Below are positions 41,678 through 51,503 of a DNA stretch of 64,000 bases, in pieces (within the stretch, counting starts at the first letter, position 1; every line of letters starts with the position of its first letter). The DNA is from Stenotrophomonas sp. 24(2023) (GTDB taxonomy: Bacteria > Pseudomonadota > Gammaproteobacteria > Xanthomonadales > Xanthomonadaceae), in the NCBI RefSeq assembly GCF_030913365.1, contig NZ_CP133160.1, positions 3,076,001-3,140,000 of the forward strand, written 5' to 3'. Made by a program: the position numbers and the translations under genes. The notes under the pieces are model-generated. The model was not told the DNA's origin and did not search any database. It saw only the letters and a list, made by a program, of their open reading frames with translations.

Positions 41678-42195
41678 TGGCCGCGCCGCGTCCGAACCCG
41701 AATGCACTGGTCTGGCTGCTGCTGTCGGTGCTGGTCATCGTCCTGGACCAGTGGTCCAAGGCCTGGGTGCTGTCCAGCCTGCCCGAGTACCAGCCGGTGG
41801 TGGTCATCGACGGCTTCTGGAACTGGTTCCGCACCTACAACACCGGTGCGGCCTTCAGCTTCCTGAGCGATGCCGGCGGCTGGCAGAAGTACTTCTTCAC
41901 CGCGCTGGCGCTGGGCATCAGCGGCCTGATGGCCTGGTGGCTGCGCGGTACCGCCCGTGGCAACTGGCGCAGCGCCGTGCCGTATGCCCTGGTCATCGGC
42001 GGCGCCATCGGCAATGTGGTCGACCGCCTGGTCCACGGCCACGTGGTCGATTTCATCCAGTGGTACATCGGCGACCACTACTGGCCGTCGTTCAACCTGG
42101 CCGATGCGGCCATCGTGGTCGGGGCCGTGGGTATCGCCCTGTTCGGCCTGTTCGAGGGCAAGCCCGCCAAAAAGGCGGATAATGCCAACCCGTAA
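41677..42195 (+). CDS. lspA: Lipoprotein signal peptidase (signal peptidase II)
   Basis: The 172-residue protein has four membrane spans and the two catalytic aspartates in [15 protein letters not shown] and [11 protein letters not shown]. It cleaves prolipoprotein signal peptides. The ATG overlaps the ileS stop (TGATG) and follows GAGGAGGT, a strong ribosome binding site inside ileS. Confidence 0.97.
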   Translation: MAAPRPNPNALVWLLLSVLVIVLDQWSKAWVLSSLPEYQPVVVIDGFWNWFRTYNTGAAFSFLSDAGGWQKYFFTALALGISGLMAWWLRGTARGNWRSAVPYALVIGGAIGNVVDRLVHGHVVDFIQWYIGDHYWPSFNLADAAIVVGAVGIALFGLFEGKPAKKADNANP

Positions 42196-42228
42196 CTCCA
42201 AGCCGGCCGCTGCCGGGAGATTGAACTG

Positions 42229-43179
42229 ATGGATGTGCTGCTCGCCAACCCGCGTGGATTCTGTGCCGGCGTCGATCGTGCGATCGAGATCGTCAAGCGC
42301 GCGATCGAAACGCTCGGCGCGCCCATCTATGTCCGCCATGAAGTGGTGCACAACCGCTTCGTGGTCGATGACCTCAAGCAGCGCGGCGCGATCTTCGTCG
42401 AGGAACTGGACGAAGTGCCGGACAACAACACGGTCATCTTCAGCGCCCACGGCGTGTCCCAGGCCGTGCGCCAGGAAGCCGAGCGCCGTGGCCTGAAGGT
42501 GTTCGATGCCACCTGCCCGCTGGTGACCAAGGTCCACTTCGAAGTCGCCCGCCACTGCCGTGCCGGCCGTGACGTGGTGCTGATCGGCCATGCCGGCCAC
42601 CCGGAAGTGGAAGGCACCATGGGCCAGTGGAACCGCGAAGCCGGTACCGGGCAGATCTACCTGGTCGAGGACGTGGAGCAGGTCGCCACGCTGCAGATCA
42701 ACCAGCCGGAAAACTTCGCCTACACCACCCAGACCACGCTGTCGGTGGATGACACGCGCGGCATCATCGACGCCCTGCGCGATCGCTTCCCGGCCATGCA
42801 GGGCCCGAAGAACGATGACATCTGCTACGCCACGCAGAACCGCCAGGATGCCGTGCGCGACCTGGCCAAGCGCTGCGATCTGGTGCTGGTGGTCGGCTCG
42901 CCGAACAGCTCCAACTCCAACCGCCTGAGCGAACTGGCCCGCCGTGAAGGCGTGGAAAGCTACCTGATCGACGGTGCGCATGAAATCGACCCGAACTGGG
43001 TTGCCGGCAAGCAGCACATCGGCGTGACCGCCGGTGCTTCCGCGCCGCAGGTGCTGGTCGATGGCGTGCTGGCGCGCCTGGCCGAACTGGGGGCCAATGG
43101 CGTGTCCGAACTGGACGGCGAACCGGAATCGATGGTGTTCGCGTTGCCGAAGGAACTGCGGCTGCGATTGGTGGATTGA
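42229..43179 (+). CDS. ispH: 4-hydroxy-3-methylbut-2-enyl diphosphate reductase
   Basis: The 316-residue iron-sulphur enzyme has the three conserved cysteines: [10 protein letters not shown] (Cys12), [11 protein letters not shown] and [11 protein letters not shown]. The motif [10 protein letters not shown] is also diagnostic. It makes IPP and DMAPP in the last MEP-pathway step. It follows lspA by 33 bases and ends the cluster. Confidence 0.97.
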   Translation: MDVLLANPRGFCAGVDRAIEIVKRAIETLGAPIYVRHEVVHNRFVVDDLKQRGAIFVEELDEVPDNNTVIFSAHGVSQAVRQEAERRGLKVFDATCPLVTKVHFEVARHCRAGRDVVLIGHAGHPEVEGTMGQWNREAGTGQIYLVEDVEQVATLQINQPENFAYTTQTTLSVDDTRGIIDALRDRFPAMQGPKNDDICYATQNRQDAVRDLAKRCDLVLVVGSPNSSNSNRLSELARREGVESYLIDGAHEIDPNWVAGKQHIGVTAGASAPQVLVDGVLARLAELGANGVSELDGEPESMVFALPKELRLRLVD

Positions 43180-43217
43180 TCGGACCGTACCGCGTCCACG
43201 CAGGGCGCGGGCGTACC

Positions 43218-43247
43218 GGTGGGCATCCACGCAGGGGTGGATCCACC
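43218..43247. repeat. Degenerate SMAG-like palindrome
   Basis: GGTGGGCATCCACGC with AGGGGTGGATCCACC resembles the ATCCACGC subfamily but lacks GTAG. It lies between ispH and the M61 peptidase. Confidence 0.45.
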
Positions 43248-43325
43248 GTCCCATGACCTTTGGCCATGGGGCATGGCGTCCCGCAGGCCTAGCATCGGAA
43301 GCCCCCTCCACAGGATGCTTCCGTG

Positions 43326-45209
43326 ATGAAAACGCCGGCCTTGGCAATTTCCCTGCTGCTTGCCCTTGGCAGTGCTCCGGCCTTCGCACAGAGCGCGCCG
43401 CCCGCAGACAGCGCCTGGCCGGGCACGCTGCGCATCGACGTGGATGCGCGTGACCTGGACCGCCGCATCTTCAAGGTCACCACCACCATCCCGGCCAAGC
43501 CGGGCCCGCTGACCCTGCTGTACCCGCAGTGGATTCCCGGCAACCATTCGCCCACCGGGCCGATCGACAAGCTGGCCGGCCTGCAGGTCACCGCCAACGG
43601 CAAGCCGTTGAAGTGGGAGCGGGACCAGTACAACGTCTATGCCTTCAAGGTGAACGTACCGGCCGGTGCCGGTGAAGTGGTGGCGCGCTTCAATTTCCTG
43701 TCCTCGCAGGGCGGTGGCCAGGGCCGGGTGGTGATGACCCCGGAAATGCTCAACCTGCAATGGAACGCCAACTCGCTGTATCCGGCGGGTGTGCCGGCGG
43801 GGCAACTGCAGGCACAGGCCCGTGTCACCCTGCCCAAGGGCTGGTCCTACGCGACCGCACTGGAAACCGAACGCCGCGAGGGGGACACCGTGGTGTTCAA
43901 GCCGATCCGCTATGACCACCTGGTCGATTCACCGCTGTTCGCCGGCCTGCACTACACGCGGCTCGACCTGGACCCGGGCGCCAAGGTGCCGGTGCACCTG
44001 AACGTGTTCGCCGACGAGGCCAAATCACTGAAGGTCAGCGATGAGCAGCTCAAGCTGCACCGCGCGCTGGTGCAGCAGGCCGACAAGCTCTATGGCGCGC
44101 GCCACTACGACCACTACGACTTCCTGCTGGCCCTGACCGACCGCCTCGGCGGCATCGGCCTGGAGCATCACCGCTCCAGCGAGAACAGCGCCGCGCCCGG
44201 CTACTTCACCGACTGGGATGCCAATTGGCTGGGCCGTGACCTGCTGCCGCACGAATACAACCACTCCTGGAACGGCAAGTACCGCCGCGGCAAGGATCTG
44301 GCCACGCCGGATTTCAACGTGCCGATGGGCGACAGCCTGCTGTGGGTGTACGAAGGGCAGACCCAGTTCTGGGGCCAGGTGCTGGCCGCGCGCTCGGGGT
44401 TGTGGAGCGTGGCGCAGGCCCGCGACACGCTGGCCAACGTCGCTGCCGTGTATGACCGCGGCCGCCCGGGCCGCGCCTGGCGTCCGCTGCAGGACACCAC
44501 CAACGACCCGACCATCGCCCAGCGCCGCAGCCTGGCCTACCGCAACTACCAGATGAGCGAGGACTACTACTCCGGCGGGCAGATGCTGTGGCTGGACGTG
44601 GAAGGCAAGCTGCGCGAACTCAGTGGCAACCGCCGCAGCCTGGATGACTTCGCCAAGGCGTTCTTCGGCATGGGCAACGGTGACTGGAACGTCAATCCGT
44701 ACACCTTCGAGGATGTGGTGGCGACCTTGAACGGCATCGCGCCGTACGACTGGGCCAGCTACCTGCGCGAGCGCCTGGACGGCCATGGCCCGTTGATCGG
44801 TGGCCTGGAGGCGGCCGGCTGGAAGCTGGTCTACCGCGATGTACCCAATGAGGGTTTCAAGGCGCAGGAGAAGCGCAGCAAGGTCGCCAACCTCACCTAT
44901 TCGCTTGGCGCGTCGGTGGCCGAAGGTGGCGTGGTCGGTGATGTGCTGTGGGACAGCCCGGCCTTCAACGCCGGCCTGGCACCGGGCATGCGGGTGGTCG
45001 CGGTGGAAGGGCGCGAGTACAGCCATGAACGGCTGAAGGATGCCGTGGCCCGCGCCGCCACGGACAAGGCGCCGATCCGCCTGCTGGTGAAGCAGTTCGA
45101 CCGCATCGAGCCGATGGACATCGCGTACCACGGTGGCCTGCAGTACCCGGTGCTGGAACGCATCGCCGGTCGCCCCGACCGCCTAGCCGAGTTGTGGAAG
45201 GCGCGATGA
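43326..45209 (+). CDS. Exported M61-family metallopeptidase (glycyl aminopeptidase-like)
   Basis: The 627-residue protein starts with a signal peptide (KTPALAISLLLALGSAPAFA). The central region carries the gluzincin motif HEYNHSW (HExxH), followed by a Glu in LWVYEGQTQFWG as third ligand. A C-terminal PDZ domain (GGVVGDVLWDSPAFNAGLAP) follows. M61 enzymes prefer N-terminal Gly or Ala. ATG 43326 is preferred over the adjacent GTG at 43323. Its stop overlaps the next gene. Confidence 0.92.
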   Translation: MKTPALAISLLLALGSAPAFAQSAPPADSAWPGTLRIDVDARDLDRRIFKVTTTIPAKPGPLTLLYPQWIPGNHSPTGPIDKLAGLQVTANGKPLKWERDQYNVYAFKVNVPAGAGEVVARFNFLSSQGGGQGRVVMTPEMLNLQWNANSLYPAGVPAGQLQAQARVTLPKGWSYATALETERREGDTVVFKPIRYDHLVDSPLFAGLHYTRLDLDPGAKVPVHLNVFADEAKSLKVSDEQLKLHRALVQQADKLYGARHYDHYDFLLALTDRLGGIGLEHHRSSENSAAPGYFTDWDANWLGRDLLPHEYNHSWNGKYRRGKDLATPDFNVPMGDSLLWVYEGQTQFWGQVLAARSGLWSVAQARDTLANVAAVYDRGRPGRAWRPLQDTTNDPTIAQRRSLAYRNYQMSEDYYSGGQMLWLDVEGKLRELSGNRRSLDDFAKAFFGMGNGDWNVNPYTFEDVVATLNGIAPYDWASYLRERLDGHGPLIGGLEAAGWKLVYRDVPNEGFKAQEKRSKVANLTYSLGASVAEGGVVGDVLWDSPAFNAGLAPGMRVVAVEGREYSHERLKDAVARAATDKAPIRLLVKQFDRIEPMDIAYHGGLQYPVLERIAGRPDRLAELWKAR

Positions 45210-45895
45210 ACCCGCGCCTGCGCGATGCGGGCATCGTGCTGCTGGCGGTCGCCGCGATCGTCGGCGCCTCTGCGGCGGCGGATGCGCGGTGGCTGCACTG
45301 GCTGGCCAAGCCAGCCGCCACGCTGCTGATCGCCAGCATCGTCTGGCAGGTGCAGCCGGCGCTGTCGCCGCGTTACCGGCGTGGCGTGCTGCTGGGCATG
45401 GCGCTGTCGTGCCTGGGCGATATCGCGCTGATGCTGCCGCTGGACGCCTTCCTGCCGGGGCTGGTGGCCTTCCTGCTGGCGCACCTGTGCTACATCGCCG
45501 CCTTTGCCGGGGGCGCGCGCGGCGGGCGGGCGCTGCTGGCCAGCGTGCTGTTGCTGGGCGCTGTGGCGGCGGTGAATGTGATCGGCCTGTGGCCGCACCT
45601 GCCCGTGCCGATGCGCCTGCCGGTGCTGGTCTACGTGGGCGCGCTGGCACTGATGGCGGCACTGGCGCTGGCCCGCGCGATGCAAGGCCACGCATCACCT
45701 CCCGGTGCGCGCTGGGCGGCCGGTGGCGCGCTGCTGTTCGTGGCCAGCGACGCTCTGCTGGCCTGGGACCGCTTCGCCGGTGGGCTGCCGCAGGCCAGCC
45801 TGCTGGTGCTGGCCACCTATTACGTCGCGCAGTACGGCATTGCGCGCTCGGTGGCCGGTGCCGATCAGCGGAACTGCAGGGTCAGCAGGAAGTAG
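45206..45895 (+). CDS. YhhN/TMEM86-family membrane protein (lysoplasmalogenase-like)
   Basis: The 229-residue protein has about eight short membrane spans and the YhhN pattern: LAKPAATLLI near the start, CLGDIALML and SDALLAWDRF. The conserved Asp/Ser residues fit the TMEM86 active site. The ATG overlaps the M61 stop by 4 bases. The end overlaps the convergent TonB receptor gene by 31 bases, which is a little unusual. Confidence 0.85.
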   Translation: MNPRLRDAGIVLLAVAAIVGASAAADARWLHWLAKPAATLLIASIVWQVQPALSPRYRRGVLLGMALSCLGDIALMLPLDAFLPGLVAFLLAHLCYIAAFAGGARGGRALLASVLLLGAVAAVNVIGLWPHLPVPMRLPVLVYVGALALMAALALARAMQGHASPPGARWAAGGALLFVASDALLAWDRFAGGLPQASLLVLATYYVAQYGIARSVAGADQRNCRVSRK

Positions 45896-48663
45896 CGGCC
45901 CAGCGGATCGTCCAGCCCGGCCAGCTGCCCGCCACTGTCGGCCTGGTAGTTCACCGGCTGCGCATCAAGCAGGTTGTGCACGTCCAGCGCGGCCGTCACG
46001 CGGCGGCCCAGCTGCCGCGCCAGGTGCAGGTTCCAGCGCACCTGGTCGGGGTTCATGCAGCGCTGTTGTTCGTGCTGGTCCGGGCGACAGGTGGTGCCGG
46101 CCTCCCAGGCGCGGGTACGCCCGGTGTAGTTGCCACGCAGGGCGATGTCCCAGTGATCGTTCTGCCATTGCGCGGCCAGCACCGCAGCGCGGGTGGGGGC
46201 GCCATGGCCGCGCAGGTCCACGGTATCGCCATGGTCGCGGCGCCGTTCCAGTGTCTGCTGCTTGAGGGCATCCAGCGAGAACCGCCATTGGCCTGTGCTG
46301 CGGGTGTCGAGGGTGTACTCGCCACGCAGCACCCAGTTGCGCGAAACGGTCTGGCCGATGTTGTCGAAGTACAGCCGCAGCCGTTGCAGCCTGCCGGTAT
46401 CGTTGCGTACCCAGGTATCCGGTGCCCAGCTGGCATCGGCCGGCTGCAGCGCGAGGATTTCATTGCGCAGTTCAACGATGTTGTGGGTCAGCGACAGCGA
46501 CAGCGCCGGTGTCGGCGACCAGCTGGCCGCCAGCGAGTGGCTGCGCGAGCGTTCCGGTTGCAGTTCGGGGTTTTCCACCACGTCCACGCCGACCAGGCAG
46601 CCACGGCGGGTGGGCTGCGCGCAGGGGGGCAGGCCCTGCGGGTTCACCCACACCTGCTGGAAGTACCCCGGTGGCCGGCGCTGTTCGAACAGGCTGGGCG
46701 CACGGTAGCCGCGGCCACTGGCCAGCAGGAACGACCACTGTTCGCTGGGTGTCCAGCGCAGGCCCACGCGTGGCGAGAACGCACGGGTGCCGTTGTCGTG
46801 GTCCAGGCGCCCGGCCAGGTCCAGGCGCAGCGTCGAGGCCAGCGGCATGCCCAGTTCGCCGTAAGCGGCGCTGGCGGTGCGCGTCATGTGCCGGTAGCCC
46901 TGTGGCAGGCCCAGCGCCAGCTCGCCTTCGCCCAGCAGCGGGTCCGGCTGCGAGGTCCAGGTCTCACGCCGCAGGTCCACCCCGCTGGCCAGCTGCGCGG
47001 CACCGCCAGGCAGGGTGAACAGGTCGCGCTGCACGCCCCACCAGGCCTGCCACTGGTCGGTGCGGCCGCGGTTCTCGATGCGGGCGAACAGATCGCTGGC
47101 CGTGTCGGCCGCCACGGTGCTGAAGCCGGGCATGAAGCCACGCTGCGTCGCGTCCTGCAGCGTCTGCGTGCGCAGCGTGCCATCGGTCGCCAGGGACACC
47201 TCGCTGCGCTGGCGGCTCAGGCCGGCCTCCCAGCTGCGCCCGTGCTGGTCGCGGCCCAGGCCGATGGTAATGTCCGCTTCGCTGGCGCGCACGCGCGGGC
47301 GGATCTGGCCACCTTCGGGGAACGCCTGGTTGAAGACCAGGCTGCTGTAGCCGGGCACGGCGATCGCCGCCGCCGTCGGCCCCAGTTCGAAGCGTTGCCG
47401 GTTCTGGCTGCCGCGTGCTTCCAGGTACACATAGCGGCCCTGGCCACGGTCGTGGCGGTAGCGCGCATAGGCGGCCAGGGTGGTGGCTTCCGGCTGCAGC
47501 GAACGCGAGCGTGAGGCATCCAGCCAGCACCCCTCGCTGTCGAGCTCCAGCGGGGCAGGGCACAGGCGCGCTGGCAGCAGGTAGTAGCCATCGCGGGTCA
47601 CCAGCCCCATCGGGTAGCGCTCGCTGTCGCCGTGCCATGCGCGGCGGTCGCCGGCCACGTGTGCGGCGCGGTGCATGTCCAGGCCGGCGAACCAGCGGTC
47701 GCCACCGTCGCGCAGCCCGCCGGTGGCCACCTGCAGGCGGTACTGCTGCCCATCCCCCTGGCTGCTCACGCCCGATTGCAGCATGGCTTCAGGGCCGTCG
47801 GCCTGGTCACGCAGGATGATGTTCACCACCCCGGACATCGCATCGGCACCGTAGATGGCCGACGCACCGCCACGCACCAGTTCGATGCGGTCCACGAAAC
47901 TCAGCGGAATGCCGCCCAGATCGGTCAGCCCGCCCAGCTCCAGCGACAGCATGGGGTAGCGTGGCAGCCGTCGGCCATTGACCAGGAACAGCGTGGCGCG
48001 CGGCCCCATGCCATCCAGGCTGGTGGTGGCCGCCGCACCGACTGGCAGGTACACCGAATCGCCACTGCGCGAGGTGCTCAACGGCGGGTGGCCGTTCATG
48101 CCGGGCAGGTGGCGCAGCAGGTCGAACAGGGTGCCATAGCCGCTGCGCACGATTTCATCGCGGTCGATCACCGCCACCGGCAGCGTGGTCTGCACCGAGG
48201 TGCGCGGTAGCCGGCTGCCGGTCACATGCACCGGCGCCAGTTCCACATCGGCCGGTGCCGGCACTGCGGGGGCGGGTGGGGCTGCCACCCGGGCCACTGC
48301 GGCGGGCGCTGCGGGCGCCGGGGAGGGCGTGCGGCGGCGCACCGCGATGGTGCCCGAAGGGGTCTGCAGCACGGTTACCGGCAGGCCATCGGTCAGGCGC
48401 TGCAGGGCGACCATCGATGGCAGCGTGCCACTGATCCCGGCTGACCCCAGCCCGGCCAGTTCGCGTGCATCGAAGACCAGCGCATGGCCACTCTGCCGCG
48501 CCCACTGCTGCAGCGCCTGTACCAGCGGGCCCTGTGCGATGTGGTAGTCGGTGCTGCTGCGCGGGCGGTTGTCGGCCCGGGCGGTGGCGGGGCAGGCCGC
48601 CACCAGGGCCACGCACAGCAGCGGCCAGCGCAGTGCGTGCAGCAGCGGCCAGCATGCTGCCAT
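45865..48663 (-). CDS. TonB-dependent transducer-type outer membrane receptor with STN domain
   Basis: The 932-residue protein (ATG 48663) has a signal peptide (LLCVALVAACPATARA), an STN domain (about residues 33-105, from DYHIAQGPLVQALQQWARQS), a Pro/Ala-rich linker, a plug domain (VHVTGSRLPRT; GASAIYGADAMSGVVNIIL) and a beta-barrel. STN receptors signal through FecR to an ECF sigma factor. It follows fecR by 10 bases. The ligand is unknown; its barrel does not clearly match siderophore receptors I know. Two Cys pairs lie in the extracellular loops. Confidence 0.9.
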   Translation of the reverse strand: MAACWPLLHALRWPLLCVALVAACPATARADNRPRSSTDYHIAQGPLVQALQQWARQSGHALVFDARELAGLGSAGISGTLPSMVALQRLTDGLPVTVLQTPSGTIAVRRRTPSPAPAAPAAVARVAAPPAPAVPAPADVELAPVHVTGSRLPRTSVQTTLPVAVIDRDEIVRSGYGTLFDLLRHLPGMNGHPPLSTSRSGDSVYLPVGAAATTSLDGMGPRATLFLVNGRRLPRYPMLSLELGGLTDLGGIPLSFVDRIELVRGGASAIYGADAMSGVVNIILRDQADGPEAMLQSGVSSQGDGQQYRLQVATGGLRDGGDRWFAGLDMHRAAHVAGDRRAWHGDSERYPMGLVTRDGYYLLPARLCPAPLELDSEGCWLDASRSRSLQPEATTLAAYARYRHDRGQGRYVYLEARGSQNRQRFELGPTAAAIAVPGYSSLVFNQAFPEGGQIRPRVRASEADITIGLGRDQHGRSWEAGLSRQRSEVSLATDGTLRTQTLQDATQRGFMPGFSTVAADTASDLFARIENRGRTDQWQAWWGVQRDLFTLPGGAAQLASGVDLRRETWTSQPDPLLGEGELALGLPQGYRHMTRTASAAYGELGMPLASTLRLDLAGRLDHDNGTRAFSPRVGLRWTPSEQWSFLLASGRGYRAPSLFEQRRPPGYFQQVWVNPQGLPPCAQPTRRGCLVGVDVVENPELQPERSRSHSLAASWSPTPALSLSLTHNIVELRNEILALQPADASWAPDTWVRNDTGRLQRLRLYFDNIGQTVSRNWVLRGEYTLDTRSTGQWRFSLDALKQQTLERRRDHGDTVDLRGHGAPTRAAVLAAQWQNDHWDIALRGNYTGRTRAWEAGTTCRPDQHEQQRCMNPDQVRWNLHLARQLGRRVTAALDVHNLLDAQPVNYQADSGGQLAGLDDPLGRYFLLTLQFR

Positions 48664-48673
48664 GCCGATGGCC

Positions 48674-49645
48674 TCAGCGGGTGCGGTGCAGTTCCAGCGC
48701 GCCATCCGCACGTCGCTGGGCGGAGATCGACCATCCCAGTTCCAGCACGGACAGCAGGTCCTCTGCATCGCCCGCGCGGAACGTTCCACTCACCGCCAGC
48801 GCGGCAACCGATGGGTCGGTGACCACCAGCGGCGTGCGCGTATAGCGGTTCATGCGTTCGACCACCACCGACAGCGGCGTGGCATCGAACACCAGTGCCC
48901 CCTGCAGCCAGCCTGTACTGGCCGCGCTGGACACCGGTGGGCCGCGCAGCATGCTGCCCGACGGCAGCACCTGCAGCTGCTGCCCGGGCAGCAGCATCTG
49001 CTGCGCACGGCCGCTGCTCACTTCCACCGCCCCTTCCAGCAGGGCGACATCGACGTGGCCGGCCGACAGGCGCTCGACCTGGAAGGTGGTGCCGATATCG
49101 CGGATGGTGCTGCTGCCGGCCTGGACCCGCAGCGGCCGCGATGATGGGGCGACCTGCAGCTGTACGCGGCCGCTGTCCAGCGTGATCCGGCGGGTGCGCC
49201 AGCCGATGCGCATGGTCAGCGAGGTGCCGGCGTCAAGCACGGCCACCGTGCCATCAGGCAGCACCTGCCGCTGCGCATGCAGGCTGTGGTTGGCCTGGAC
49301 CTGTGGCGTGGGGAACCCGTCGTTGACCAGCATCCAGCCCAGGCCGACGGCCAGGCAGATGCCGGCTGCGACGGCCAGCTGCGGCCAGCGCCGGTATGTG
49401 GGTGACGGTGCCCGTGTGGTCCGGGCAGCGCGGCTGCGGAGCCCGCTGTCGCCAGCCAGCGCCGCGCTGTGCTGGTACAGCCGCTCTGCCTGTGCCCAGG
49501 CCTGCACGTGCGTGGGGTGGGCCGCCAGCCAGTCCTCGAAGGCCTCGCGTTCGTCGGCGCTGCAGTCCGGCGCTTCCAGCCGCGCGACCCATTCGCTGGC
49601 ACGCTGGAACAGCGCATCGGCCTGGGCAGGTGTGTGGCGGCTCAT
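48674..49645 (-). CDS. FecR-family anti-sigma / sigma regulator
   Basis: The 323-residue protein has an N-terminal DUF4880-like region (ASEWVARLEAPDCSADEREA, then AWAQAERLYQ), one membrane span (LAVAAGICLAVGLGWML) and a periplasmic FecR domain. It passes the receptor signal to the sigma factor. Its ATG overlaps the sigma gene stop by 4 bases and it precedes the receptor, giving the order sigma-fecR-receptor. Confidence 0.92.
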   Translation of the reverse strand: MSRHTPAQADALFQRASEWVARLEAPDCSADEREAFEDWLAAHPTHVQAWAQAERLYQHSAALAGDSGLRSRAARTTRAPSPTYRRWPQLAVAAGICLAVGLGWMLVNDGFPTPQVQANHSLHAQRQVLPDGTVAVLDAGTSLTMRIGWRTRRITLDSGRVQLQVAPSSRPLRVQAGSSTIRDIGTTFQVERLSAGHVDVALLEGAVEVSSGRAQQMLLPGQQLQVLPSGSMLRGPPVSSAASTGWLQGALVFDATPLSVVVERMNRYTRTPLVVTDPSVAALAVSGTFRAGDAEDLLSVLELGWSISAQRRADGALELHRTR

Positions 49646-50175
49646 CGGCCTTCCCCATCCGGGTGGAACGGGTCCGGCCCCAGTTCCTGGCGCAGGCCCT
49701 GCAGGGCCCGCGCGATATGTTTTTCCACGGTCTTGGCGGTGATGCCGCAGTGGCTGGCGATCTGCGTGTAGCTCATGCCGGTGATGCGGTTGAGCAGGTA
49801 GACCTGGCGTGCCCGCTCGGGCAGCTTGAACAGCGCCGCGCGCAGCAGGCCGAGCATCTGCCCGGACTCGGCCTGGCGCAGCGGATCCGGCACGGGGCTG
49901 GGCGGCTCGCTGCTGCCTTCGTGTTCGGCCAGGGACAGGTGCGGGCGTGCCTGGGGTGAGCGGCCACGGTCAGCCAGGCGGTTGCGGGCGATGCGGTACA
50001 GCAGCAGGCGCAGTTCGTCGCTGCCGTGGCTGCGGTAGCGGATCAGCCGTTCCATGCAGTCCTGCGCGATGTCTTCCGCATCGTCCGGGCCGACGCCGCG
50101 CGCGCGCAGGAAGGCGCACAACGGCCCGCGTTCTTCGCGCAGGAAGGAGGCAAAGGTGTCCGGCGCCCGGGGCAT
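49642..50175 (-). CDS. FecI-like ECF sigma factor
   Basis: The 177-residue protein (ATG 50175) has sigma region 2 (GVGPDDAEDIAQDCMERLIRY) and region 4 (LPERARQVYLLNRITGMSY, then ITAKTVEKHIARALQGLRQE) as in FecI. A TTG at 50229 is an alternative start adding 18 residues. It probably transcribes this cassette when its receptor is loaded. Confidence 0.9.
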   Translation of the reverse strand: MPRAPDTFASFLREERGPLCAFLRARGVGPDDAEDIAQDCMERLIRYRSHGSDELRLLLYRIARNRLADRGRSPQARPHLSLAEHEGSSEPPSPVPDPLRQAESGQMLGLLRAALFKLPERARQVYLLNRITGMSYTQIASHCGITAKTVEKHIARALQGLRQELGPDPFHPDGEGR

Positions 50176-50465
50176 TTCCGGCGCACAGCGGAACAGGGGA
50201 GACGGGACGGACAGGGGAACCTCGGACAACTTCCGGCGACGTACACCTGCTTCTTTTACGCGACGATGAACAGATGGGGAAGAGGTGAACTGCGTCGTGG
50301 TTTTATTTTGAATGCGTTCAGCTTTAGGGGCGGGAGCCGCTGGGGGTGATGGGGCCCCTGCATCGTTGGCTACTATCGGCCTGCCGGCACCCGTGCTCCA
50401 CCGCCAGCGCGCCGCTGGCGGCCTGATGCGTTATGGTCGAGCGGGTTTTCCCGTGCAGGTACCTC

Positions 50466-51467
50466 ATGCAGATCGCCGTCTTCAGTGCCCGTCCCTACGA
50501 TCGCCGCTTCCTGGACGAGGCTGCGGCCCGCGCGGGCCTGGACGCCATCGAACGCGTCTATTTCGATGCCACGCTGGATGTGCATACCGCCCCGCTGGCG
50601 CAGGGATGCACGGCGGTCTGCGTGTTCGTCAACGATCGCCTGGATGCGACCGTGCTGCACACCCTGCATGCGCTGGGCGTGCGCGCGGTACTGCTGCGCT
50701 GCGCCGGCTTCAACAACATCGACATGGCCGTGGCCGGGCAGCTGGGCCTGTTCGTGGCACGGGTACCGGCCTATTCGCCCGAGGCGGTGGCCGAGCATGC
50801 GCTGGCCCTGGTGATGACGCTCAACCGGCAGACCCATCGCGCCTACAACCGCGTGCGCGAAGGCAACTTCATGCTCGATGGCCTGCTGGGCCGCACCCTG
50901 CACGGGCGCACGGTGGGCATTGTCGGCACCGGCAAGATCGGCTTGGCCACCGCGCGCATCTTCCATGGCATGGGCTGCACCGTGCTGGGCCATGACCCGT
51001 ACCCGGCGCCGGCATTCGCGCCGCTGGGGACAATGGTTGCGCTGGACGAACTGCTGGCCCGCGCGGACATCATCTCCCTGCATTGCCCGCTGACCCCGCA
51101 GACCCGCCACCTGATCAACCGGGATTCGCTGGCGCGGATGAAACCCGGCGCGATGCTGGTCAACACCTCGCGCGGCGCGCTGGTGGACACGCATGCGGTG
51201 ATCGAGGCGCTGAAGGCACGGCAGCTCGGCCAGCTGGCCATCGATGTCTACGAGCAGGAAAGCGCGTTGTTCTTCCAGGACCTGTCCGGGGAGATCATCG
51301 ACGATGACGTGTTCCAACGGCTGATGACCTTCCCCAACGTGCTGGTGACCGGTCACCAGGGATTCTTCACCGCGGAGGCCCTGCAGGAGATCTCGGCGAT
51401 CACCCTGCAGAACCTTGCGGACTTCACCGCTGGCCGGGACTCCCCGAACCGGGTGGCGGCGGCCTGA
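50466..51467 (+). CDS. ldhA: D-2-hydroxyacid dehydrogenase, probably D-lactate dehydrogenase
   Basis: The 333-residue enzyme has the NAD-binding motif GIVGTGKIGLATARIFHGMG, the catalytic Arg in VNTSRGALVD, the Glu in DVYEQESALFF and the His in TGHQGFFTAEAL. The LFFQD segment and the start MQIAVFSARPYDRRFLDEAA fit the fermentative D-LDH (LdhA) clade. It reduces pyruvate to D-lactate with NADH. The ATG at 50466 is chosen over the in-frame 50433. Confidence 0.88.
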   Translation: MQIAVFSARPYDRRFLDEAAARAGLDAIERVYFDATLDVHTAPLAQGCTAVCVFVNDRLDATVLHTLHALGVRAVLLRCAGFNNIDMAVAGQLGLFVARVPAYSPEAVAEHALALVMTLNRQTHRAYNRVREGNFMLDGLLGRTLHGRTVGIVGTGKIGLATARIFHGMGCTVLGHDPYPAPAFAPLGTMVALDELLARADIISLHCPLTPQTRHLINRDSLARMKPGAMLVNTSRGALVDTHAVIEALKARQLGQLAIDVYEQESALFFQDLSGEIIDDDVFQRLMTFPNVLVTGHQGFFTAEALQEISAITLQNLADFTAGRDSPNRVAAA

Positions 51468-51503
51468 GGCGGGCCTGCCCCCGGTGTGCTTGCAGGTGGG
51501 GGC

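Noticed and set aside
38570..41707. Open frame of about 1045 codons antisense to ileS
   Set aside because: Same antisense effect; ileS on the plus strand has all diagnostic motifs.
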